Shown in pieces: positions 58,202 to 64,000 of a stretch of DNA of 64,000 bases (position 1 is the stretch's first letter; every line of letters starts with the position of its first letter). Source of the stretch: Leminorella grimontii ATCC 33999 = DSM 5078. GTDB taxonomy: Bacteria; Pseudomonadota; Gammaproteobacteria; Enterobacterales; Enterobacteriaceae. Under the pieces are notes generated by a model, which was not told the DNA's origin, did not search any database, and saw nothing but the letters and a program-made list of their open reading frames with translations. Location: contig NZ_AUUA01000001.1 in NCBI RefSeq assembly GCF_000439085.1, positions 620,001-684,000 on the forward strand, in the 5' to 3' direction. A program made the position numbers and the translations under genes.

Positions 58202-58668
58202 ATAAAAAAGGCGTATTCGCACTCTGGGGCGTGGCAATCCTCATGTCAATCGGTGCAGCAGGGCTAACATTTATGAAAACATCCTCCGTCAGTGATTTTT
58301 CCTGTCAAGGAGAGGTTGTTGTCATTCCCATCGGACATAAAACTAAAATGGCGTCATCAATAAAATTTAACTTTACCGATGGCAATGGCCGCTATGATTC
58401 TAATGCCACCGTCACGCAGACGGGGGTACCTGACCAATCGTTCAGCAACACGATTTATTTCAAATACTGGCGCGAAGGCGATGAAACCGTCATGTTATCG
58501 GATAGCAACAATGCGCTTTCTGAAACCCTTAAACCGCTGTTGGATATTCCCGACTTTTTCTTGTATCGCGATCGGGGCATTGCGCTAAAAATTCTGAAAA
58601 TAAACCGCAATAGCTTTATGTTTACTCACGACGACACGCCGATCTTCTACTGTAAGTCGAAAGATTAA
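58198..58668 (+). CDS. Small membrane-anchored partner of the ToxR-like regulator (YqeJ-like)
   Basis: 156 residues starting in the ATGA overlap with the regulator gene, so translation is coupled. One N-terminal span (VFALWGVAILMSIGAAGLTF) is followed by a periplasmic domain with a first Cys in DFSCQGE and a second near the C-terminus (IFYCKSKD), which probably form one disulfide. The rest is beta-rich (SIKFNFTDGNGRYDS, FSNTIYFKYW). The layout matches ToxS/TcpH-type partners that guard their regulator from periplasmic proteolysis or help it respond. Its E. coli counterpart YqeJ is uncharacterised to my knowledge. The assigned role is inference from arrangement. Confidence 0.8.
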   Translation: MNKKGVFALWGVAILMSIGAAGLTFMKTSSVSDFSCQGEVVVIPIGHKTKMASSIKFNFTDGNGRYDSNATVTQTGVPDQSFSNTIYFKYWREGDETVMLSDSNNALSETLKPLLDIPDFFLYRDRGIALKILKINRNSFMFTHDDTPIFYCKSKD

Positions 58669-58851
58669 AATAGAGCTATTATTCACTTGCCACAATATAA
58701 ATCCCGCACTCAAAGCCGCCATTTCTCCCTTCGCGCGAACTTCCCGCCAGACCGCTGTCTATCGGGACTTTTGGAGATTCCCACTAAATTCATTTGCCAT
58801 TTTCCTGATTATTTCGACATTTATCCATTTTCTTCCTGACACATTCCCCTT

Positions 58852-58885
58852 TATAATAGGCAAATTCGTTAGGTGAAAGGTTTCA
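58852..58885 (+). promoter_or_regulatory. pykF promoter -10 and Cra (FruR)-like operator
   Basis: TATAAT lies at 58852-58857, and TGAAAGGTTTCA (58874-58885) is an almost perfect match to the Cra consensus palindrome TGAAACGTTTCA just downstream of the expected transcription start. E. coli pykF is repressed by Cra. I could not pick a clear -35. The 375 bp from 58669 to 59043 hold no gene; the in-frame codons before the true pykF start are leader. Confidence 0.65.
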
Positions 58886-59043
58886 GCAAAGTATCGGAGT
58901 CATGCCTTTTCGCCCTGATAGTCGCGGCCTGTCGCGAATTTCTGGCGAGATGGGCAATGTTTCGCAATACTAATAGAATTCCAGCCGAGAGTGCCGGCTT
59001 TCATCATCATCTTCTCTCACAACGTATTGGTAAAAGTGTCATC

Positions 59044-60456
59044 ATGAAGAAAACTAAAATTGTATGTACCATTGGCCCGAAAACCGAATCAGAAGAAGTG
59101 CTGGGTAAACTCCTGAAAGCAGGAATGAACGTCATGCGCTTAAACTTCTCTCATGGCGATTACGAAGAACACGGCCAGCGCATCAAAAACATCCGCGCAG
59201 TACAAGAAAAAACCGGCCTGAAGGCCGCTATCCTGCTAGATACCAAAGGTCCGGAAATCCGTACCGTTAAGCTGGAAGGCGGAAACGACGTCTCTCTGGT
59301 TGCAGGTCAGACTTTCACCTTTACCACCGACCTCAGCGTCGTAGGCAACAAAGATCGCGTGGCGGTCACCTACAGCGGCTTTGCCGAAGACCTTAAGGTC
59401 GGTAATACCGTTCTGGTCGACGACGGCCTGATCGGTATGGAAGTTATCGAAATCAAAAAAGGCGAAGTGGTTTGTAAAGTACTGAACAACGGCGATCTGG
59501 GCGAGAACAAAGGCGTCAACCTGCCTAACGTGTCTATTCAACTTCCTGCCCTGTCCGAAAAGGACAAGAAGGATCTGGTTTTCGGCTGTGAGCAAAACGT
59601 TGACTTCGTTGCCGCTTCTTTTATTCGCAAGCGTTCCGACGTGTTAGACATTCGTGCGCACCTTAAGGCGCACGGCGGCGAACACATTCAGATCATTTCC
59701 AAAATCGAAAACCAGGAAGGCCTGAACAACTTTGATGAAATCCTGGAAGCTTCCGACGGCATCATGGTTGCCCGCGGCGACCTGGGCGTTGAGATCCCGG
59801 TTGAAGAAGTTATCTTCGCGCAAAAGATGATGATCGAGAAGTGCGTCAAGGCGCGTAAAGTGGTTATCACCGCGACCCAGATGCTGGACTCCATGATCAA
59901 GAACCCGCGCCCTACTCGCGCTGAAGCCGGCGACGTAGCGAACGCGATCCTGGACGGCACCGACGCCGTTATGCTTTCAGGCGAAAGCGCCAAGGGCAAG
60001 TACCCGCTGGAAGCCGTTACCATCATGGCAACCATTTGCGATCGCACCGACCGCGTAATGCCTTGCCGCGTAGACGCCCTGACGACGACCGGCAAGCTGC
60101 GTATTACCGAAGCCGTTTGCCGCGGTGCCGTTGAAACCTCCGAGAAGCTGGACGCAACGGTTATCGTAGTAGCCACCGAAGGCGGTAAATCTGCCAAGGC
60201 CGTGCGCAAGTACTTCCCGACCGCGCCGATTCTGGCTCTGACTACTAACGAAACGACCGCCCGTCAGCTGCTGCTGAGCAAAGGCGTAACGACTCAGATC
60301 GTCACTGAAATCACCTCTACCGATGACTTCTACCGCATTGGTAAAGAAGCAGCTCTGGCCAGCGGCCTGGCTAAGAAAGGCGACGTGATCGTAATGGTTT
60401 CTGGCGCGCTGGTTCCAAGTGGAACCACCAACACCGCATCGGTTCATATCCTGTAA
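59044..60456 (+). CDS. pykF: Pyruvate kinase I, PykF
   Basis: 470 residues from ATG 59044, the exact length of E. coli PykF; the frame is open further upstream but [14 protein letters not shown] is the conserved start. The signature [16 protein letters not shown] holds the catalytic Lys and Glu region; [24 protein letters not shown] and [16 protein letters not shown] are all as expected. It converts phosphoenolpyruvate and ADP to pyruvate and ATP in glycolysis; PykF is the fructose-1,6-bisphosphate-activated form. A Cra-like site lies in the leader. Its downstream neighbours lpp and ldtE are those of E. coli. Confidence 0.98.
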   Translation: MKKTKIVCTIGPKTESEEVLGKLLKAGMNVMRLNFSHGDYEEHGQRIKNIRAVQEKTGLKAAILLDTKGPEIRTVKLEGGNDVSLVAGQTFTFTTDLSVVGNKDRVAVTYSGFAEDLKVGNTVLVDDGLIGMEVIEIKKGEVVCKVLNNGDLGENKGVNLPNVSIQLPALSEKDKKDLVFGCEQNVDFVAASFIRKRSDVLDIRAHLKAHGGEHIQIISKIENQEGLNNFDEILEASDGIMVARGDLGVEIPVEEVIFAQKMMIEKCVKARKVVITATQMLDSMIKNPRPTRAEAGDVANAILDGTDAVMLSGESAKGKYPLEAVTIMATICDRTDRVMPCRVDALTTTGKLRITEAVCRGAVETSEKLDATVIVVATEGGKSAKAVRKYFPTAPILALTTNETTARQLLLSKGVTTQIVTEITSTDDFYRIGKEAALASGLAKKGDVIVMVSGALVPSGTTNTASVHIL

Positions 60457-60478
60457 TTTTTTTCCAGAAGCACTTTCA

Positions 60479-60503
60479 AGCGCCGCACCGCGGCGCTTTT
60501 TTT
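60479..60503 (+). terminator. Rho-independent terminator after pykF
   Basis: AGCGCCGC at 60479-60486 pairs with GCGGCGCT at 60490-60497 around ACC, then seven T residues. Confidence 0.93.
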
Positions 60504-60721
60504 ATGTATTGATAAAATTTTTTAGGGTATCTTTCAAAGCGCGCCATTTTCACATTTGAGACGTGGGTAAACCTTTATACGTTTCAGCTCAATGGCTGCG
60601 CCCACGCCGCTTTTCCCTAGGCTTTTGTTAACACTGAGTAAGCCCTTTTTTCACGGTGGAAAATATTTTGCTCATTCTTTAACCAATCGAGCTAAATACT
60701 TTGCAGTAAGTTAAAAATTTA

Positions 60722-60750
60722 TTCTCATTCCAAAAAAGTTTGTGTAATAC
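60722..60750 (+). promoter_or_regulatory. lpp promoter
   Basis: TTCTCA (60722-60727) and TAATAC (60745-60750) with a 17-bp spacer match the E. coli lpp promoter in both elements and in the sequence between (GTTTGTGTAATACTT). The leader then reads GGGCTACATG, also as in E. coli. The remaining bases from 60504 show nothing else. Confidence 0.8.
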
Positions 60751-60796
60751 TTATAGGGCTACATGCAAAAAGTTAACTCAAATTGAGGGTGTAAAT

Positions 60797-61009
60797 ATGA
60801 ACCGTACTAAAGTGGTACTGGGTGCAGTAATTTTAGGTGCTACTCTGTTAGCTGGCTGTGCAAAAAGCACTGACACTGCTACTAACAGCAAGCTGACTCA
60901 ACTGATCAGCGATGTTGCTGCTTTACGTTCTGATGTACAAGTTGCTAAAGATGAAGCAGCTCGTGCTAACCAGCGTTTAGACAACATGACTCGCGGTTAC
61001 AAGAAGTAA
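60797..61009 (+). CDS. lpp: Major outer-membrane lipoprotein Lpp (Braun), short form
   Basis: 70 residues from ATG 60797 with GAGGG upstream. The signal peptide ends with the lipobox LLAGC, lipidated at Cys21. The mature chain is 50 residues, against 58 in E. coli: the C-terminal 38 ([20 protein letters not shown] and onward) align residue for residue and end YKK, whose terminal Lys is linked to peptidoglycan by LD-transpeptidases, but eight residues are missing near the N-terminus ([12 protein letters not shown] stands for about 20). The heptad coiled coil remains and should trimerise. A shorter Lpp should bring the outer membrane nearer the wall. It is normally the most abundant protein of the cell. 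Confidence 0.96.
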   Translation: MNRTKVVLGAVILGATLLAGCAKSTDTATNSKLTQLISDVAALRSDVQVAKDEAARANQRLDNMTRGYKK

Positions 61010-61025
61010 TAACTTCTTTGTAAGG

Positions 61026-61057
61026 AAAATGGCGCACTTCAGTGCGCCATTTTTTTT
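61026..61057 (+). terminator. Rho-independent terminator after lpp
   Basis: AAAATGGCGCACT at 61026-61038 pairs with AGTGCGCCATTTT at 61041-61053, followed by further T residues; a strong terminator expected for this abundant message. The stretch 61058-61333 that follows shows no gene or recognised RNA. Confidence 0.92.
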
Positions 61058-61333
61058 ACCCTCTGCCCTATACTCTCCCCGTTTTCATGCATAACTGAGC
61101 GTATTTCTTCTTTTATTTTCTCATTGAGTTCAAAAATCAAAATAGGCCATGAGGCCAACACGTTATTGCCAACGCTAAATAGTTGAACTCAGGCCGCGTA
61201 CATAAACACTTTCGGCTCTATTCTTCAATGCCAGAGCGCTTAAAAAAGCGATAGGTGCATTTTTAGATAGAACTTATATCTACGGCGCCTTTTAATTTGC
61301 AACGCCTTAAACAGCGTTCTATGCGTAAAAAAT

Positions 61334-61372
61334 AAAAAGCGCGGTAGCTCATAGTGAACGACCGCGCTTTTT
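61334..61372 (-). terminator. Terminator of ldtE
   Basis: AAAAAGCGCGGT at 61334-61345 and ACCGCGCTTTTT at 61361-61372 form a 12-bp stem. On the minus strand, right after the gene ending at 61391, the stem is followed by T-rich DNA. Confidence 0.85.
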
Positions 61373-61390
61373 CTGAACAACTTACGATAA

Positions 61391-62314
61391 TTAGCGGTTT
61401 ACCTGCAGCGGCAAACCAGAACGACGAGTAATTTCTGCGCTCATTTTCGCAGAGTCAGTACCGGCATCGTTCATAAACTCTGCAACGGCTCCGTGCAATT
61501 CGATAGGCATGGTTTGCGCATCGTCCTGCTCGGTGCGAGACAGCGGCTGGTGAACCTCGATATACCTTTTACCGTCAGGCTCTACGGTAGCCTTCACCGG
61601 CTCGTTAACGATTTGAACGCGCGTGCCGACAGGTACGGTGTTGAACAGCGCTTCAATGTCGTTCGGACGCAGGCGAATACAGCCAGAGCTAACGCGCATG
61701 CCGATACCGAAATCGGCGTTAGTACCGTGGATCAGATAGGTACCTCCGGCAGCGGCCAAACGCAGCGCAAACAGCCCCATCGGGTTATCCGGACCGCCGG
61801 GCACCACGGCCGGCAGCGTAATTCCCTGAGCCGCATAGTGCTTACGGATATTAGCCGTTGGCGTCCAGGTTGGATTCGCTCTTTTCTCCGTAATCGCCGT
61901 GGTCATAACCGGCGTTTCACGCCCCAGTTGGCCAATGCCGATCGGATAAACGATAACGGTATTGCTGCCTTTAGGGTAGTAATACAGGCGAAGTTCAGAC
62001 AGGTTAATAACGATGCCTTCACGAGGCGCATCCGGCAGGATCATCTGAAGCGGGAGGATCAGCTCTGAGCCTGGTTTAGGCAACAGCGGGTCAACGTTAG
62101 GGTTGGCTTCCAGCATGGCAATCAGGCCAATTTGATAATCCGCCGCGATGCGCTCCAGAGAACGCCCGTCGTTCGGAACAATCAGCACCCTATTCTCGCC
62201 GATTAAACGGCTGTTGCTTGGTGGCAACTGATATTCCATTGCCTGGGCGAAGGCCGCCTGTCCTATCAACACTAAGGCCACAATGGCTTTACATACTGCA
62301 AAAACACGGTTCAT
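61391..62314 (-). CDS. ldtE: L,D-transpeptidase LdtE (YnhG)
   Basis: 307 residues with a signal peptide (cleavage after AQA near residue 25). A LysM-like segment (RSLERIAADYQIGLIAMLEA) precedes the YkuD catalytic domain, whose active-site motif HGTNADFGIGMRVSSGCIRL carries the nucleophilic Cys and the catalytic His. E. coli ldtE (ynhG) lies beside lpp in the same way. It makes 3-3 (mDap-mDap) cross-links in peptidoglycan in the periplasm; linking Lpp to the wall is done by other paralogues, so sharing the neighbourhood does not make it the Lpp ligase. The C-terminal extension after VQIVNEPV is as in homologues. Confidence 0.95.
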   Translation of the reverse strand: MNRVFAVCKAIVALVLIGQAAFAQAMEYQLPPSNSRLIGENRVLIVPNDGRSLERIAADYQIGLIAMLEANPNVDPLLPKPGSELILPLQMILPDAPREGIVINLSELRLYYYPKGSNTVIVYPIGIGQLGRETPVMTTAITEKRANPTWTPTANIRKHYAAQGITLPAVVPGGPDNPMGLFALRLAAAGGTYLIHGTNADFGIGMRVSSGCIRLRPNDIEALFNTVPVGTRVQIVNEPVKATVEPDGKRYIEVHQPLSRTEQDDAQTMPIELHGAVAEFMNDAGTDSAKMSAEITRRSGLPLQVNR

Positions 62315-62624
62315 GCTTAATTCCTAACCTTCTGCTATTAATCGGTCTCTTTGGCTGGTTCTCAAACACGGGCTTAGTAAATAACCGCCGGAGATTACTA
62401 TTATGTCGCAAAACAGAGCCTTCACCTAGTTCAAGCGCACAAGAACGCCTTGAGAAATGGTAAGATTTCTTATCATACCCATGATTTATAAGTAAAAATA
62501 GCTCGTCAATTATTTGCTATAAAAGACTCTATCTCTGTGATAACAATAATGATGTATTCAAAGCCGCTGAGATGGACTAAGATAATTAAATGTTAATTCA
62601 AAGTAAATTATTATGGAGAACGTC
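62315..62624. promoter_or_regulatory. Divergent promoter region of ldtE and tpx
   Basis: 310 bp between divergent genes, AT-rich in its tpx-proximal half. No confident -35/-10 pair, operator or small gene can be picked by eye. Confidence 0.4.
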
Positions 62625-63128
62625 ATGGCACAAACCGTTACTATGAAAGGTAATCCCGTATCCGTTGGCGGTCAGCTTCCAAAAGCCGGCGCTTCAGTAA
62701 AATCATTCACACTCACGGCCAACGATCTTTCCGACGTCAGCCTCAGCGCTTATAAAGGAAAGCGCAAAATTCTGAACATTTTCCCCAGTATTGATACCGG
62801 CGTATGCGCTACTTCGGTAAGAACCTTCAACAAGCGCGCAGGTGAAGCGAATAACACCGTTGTATTGTGTATATCCGCCGACCTGCCCTTTGCTCAATCC
62901 CGCTTTTGCGGCGCGGAAGGTCTTAGCAACGTCGTTACTCTCTCCGCTTTTCGCAGCCCCGATTTTAAGCAGGACTATGGCGTTGAGGTGCTCGACGGCC
63001 CGCTTAAAGGCTTAACCGCCCGCGCGGTAGTCGTGCTGGATGAAAATGACCGCGTGCTCTACAGCGAGCTGGTCAAAGAAATTTCCACTGAGCCAGACTA
63101 TGACGCAGCGCTGGCCGCGTTAAAATAA
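62625..63128 (+). CDS. tpx: Thiol peroxidase Tpx
   Basis: 167 residues from ATG 62625 with GGAG six bases upstream; an in-frame ATG at 62613 would overlap that site. The peroxidatic Cys is in [14 protein letters not shown] (near residue 60) and the resolving Cys in [11 protein letters not shown] (near residue 94), with the family end [14 protein letters not shown]. It reduces lipid and other peroxides in the periplasm or cytosol, regenerated by thioredoxin. Neighbour tyrR is as in E. coli. Confidence 0.97.
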   Translation: MAQTVTMKGNPVSVGGQLPKAGASVKSFTLTANDLSDVSLSAYKGKRKILNIFPSIDTGVCATSVRTFNKRAGEANNTVVLCISADLPFAQSRFCGAEGLSNVVTLSAFRSPDFKQDYGVEVLDGPLKGLTARAVVVLDENDRVLYSELVKEISTEPDYDAALAALK

Positions 63129-63145
63129 CGGCATCATAAAAAGCA

Positions 63146-63179
63146 AAGGGAGAACCGGCTGGCTCTCCCTTCTTTATTT
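63146..63179. terminator. Bidirectional terminator between tpx and tyrR
   Basis: AAGGGAGA at 63146-63153 pairs with TCTCCCTT at 63164-63171 around a 10-base loop, followed by CTTTATTT; serves tpx and the convergent tyrR. Confidence 0.8.
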
Positions 63180-63199
63180 AGCTTTATTCAGCCTCGACG

Positions 63200-64000
63200 C
63201 TATTCGCTTTCCGCCTTCGCCTGCTGGCTCAGCCCATACTCCCGAAGCTTATTGGCTATTGCCGTATGCGATACGCCCAGCCTCTTGGCCAGCTTACGGG
63301 TGCTAGGATAACTGCCGTAGAGCTGCGTCAGCACCGCACACTCAAACCGCTTGCAGATTTCGTCCAGCGAACCGTCCATGATGTCGTTGTTGAGCATCAT
63401 CTCGGCCGTCACTTCGGGCAGAACGATGTCTTTCGCCTGTAGCTCGCTGCCTTCCATCTGCGTTACCGCACGATAAAGCACGTTTTTTAACTGCCTTACG
63501 TTGCCGGGCCAGCCGTATTGGGTCAACAGCGGCGTAATATCCGGCGACAGACGCGGCTTCGTGATACCTAACTGGTCAGCAAACAGCGTAATAAACTGCT
63601 CGGCCAATGGCATAATATCGGGTACGCGCTCGCGAAGCGGCGGCAGCGTCAGCGTCAGCACGTTAAGGCGGTAGTACAGGTCTTCACGGAATACGCCCTG
63701 GCTGACTAAATTAAACAGGCTCTTTTGCGTCGCGCAGATAACGCGCACGTCGACGTGCACCTCTTTATCTTCACCAACCCGGCGGAAAGTGCCGTCGTTT
63801 AGAAAGCGCAGCAGCTTGCTTTGCATTTTAGGCGACATCTCGCTGATGTTATCCAACAGCACCGTTCCGCCATTCGCCTGCTCAAAAAATCCCTTTTTGG
63901 CTTCCTGCTGGGCGCTTCCCGCATGCCCATACAGTTCGCTTTCAACCACGTCGTCAGGCAGCGAGGCGCAGCTCAGCGCCAGAAAGGGCTTGTCGCGACG
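63200..64000 (-). CDS. tyrR: Transcriptional regulator TyrR, C-terminal part (continues past the window)
   Basis: The last 266 residues of TyrR; the frame is open to base 64000, so the N-terminal ACT and PAS domains are outside. Visible are the second half of the AAA+ domain (GFFEQANGGTVLLDN, EMSPKMQSKLLRFLNDG, FREDLYYRLNVLTLTLPPLR, WPGNVRQLKNVLYRA) and a Fis-type helix-turn-helix (STRKLAKRLGVSHTAIANKL) before the C-terminus. In E. coli TyrR represses or activates aromatic amino-acid synthesis and uptake genes on binding Tyr, Phe or Trp with ATP. One atypical point is TVLLDNISEM, where E. coli has LDEIGEM. Confidence 0.96.
   Translation of the reverse strand, partial: RRDKPFLALSCASLPDDVVESELYGHAGSAQQEAKKGFFEQANGGTVLLDNISEMSPKMQSKLLRFLNDGTFRRVGEDKEVHVDVRVICATQKSLFNLVSQGVFREDLYYRLNVLTLTLPPLRERVPDIMPLAEQFITLFADQLGITKPRLSPDITPLLTQYGWPGNVRQLKNVLYRAVTQMEGSELQAKDIVLPEVTAEMMLNNDIMDGSLDEICKRFECAVLTQLYGSYPSTRKLAKRLGVSHTAIANKLREYGLSQQAKAESE

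Noticed and set aside
58873..59043. In-frame extension upstream of the pykF start
   Set aside because: The conserved start [12 protein letters not shown] is at 59044, and the extra codons overlap the Cra-like site and leader.
60740..60796. In-frame extension upstream of lpp
   Set aside because: It overlaps the -10 region and leader of lpp; the lipoprotein signal starts at 60797.

Overview
The window looks like the chromosome of an enterobacterium (order Enterobacterales). The evidence is gene order matching the Escherichia coli core genome: ydfG, bioD2, mlc, ynfM, fumC, ydgA, aegA, ribE/mdtK with tRNA-Val, pykF-lpp-ldtE and tpx/tyrR. The set is interspersed with autotransporters and small accessory genes that E. 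coli K-12 lacks here. A genus outside the classical Escherichia group, for example in Budviciaceae or a related family, is my guess; the sequence alone does not settle it.

Layout. 0-26 kb is accessory-rich. It has three related type Va autotransporters (1: truncated by the window start; 2: 13.8-16.9 kb; 3: 22.1-25.3 kb). Between them lie a Sel1-repeat protein with a WapI-like putative immunity protein, an SDR, an RNA 2'-phosphotransferase (KptA) followed by an ATP-grasp protein, a YjjA-like secreted protein, an aldo/keto reductase/cupin/LysR group with three matching operator-like palindromes, and an aconitase/LysR/lactonase group. At 25.8 kb sits an aph(3')-I kanamycin-kinase relic that keeps both gene ends but has lost its middle in frame.

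26-46 kb is mostly housekeeping: a cystine symporter (tcyP), the four-gene osmoprotectant ABC transporter (osmY-osmX-osmW-osmV), ydfG, bioD2, mlc, ynfM with a 48-codon membrane protein behind it, fumC, ydgA, aegA, ribE, mdtK and tRNA-Val(GAC). A PrpF-family isomerase follows. Together with the aconitase, LysR and lactonase genes at 17-22 kb it recalls the E. coli ybhE-ybhD-ybhH-ybhJ neighbourhood split in two.

47-58.7 kb is the most distinctive block: a trimeric autotransporter adhesin (TAA) locus. On the minus strand run a small winged-helix regulator, a secreted helical-repeat-like protein, a 2165-residue TAA with five copies of a head/neck module, a lipoprotein fusing a BamE/SmpA-like domain to an OmpA-type peptidoglycan-binding domain (like TpgA of Acinetobacter), and a periplasmic protein of unknown family. 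Divergently transcribed is a membrane-bound ToxR/CadC-type regulator overlapping a small membrane-anchored partner (YqeI/YqeJ-like). I read this as one surface-adhesion system with its own assembly, anchoring and control parts.

58.7-64 kb returns to core genes: pykF with a Cra-like operator, an unusually short Braun lipoprotein gene (lpp), ldtE, tpx and the 3' part of tyrR, which runs off the window.
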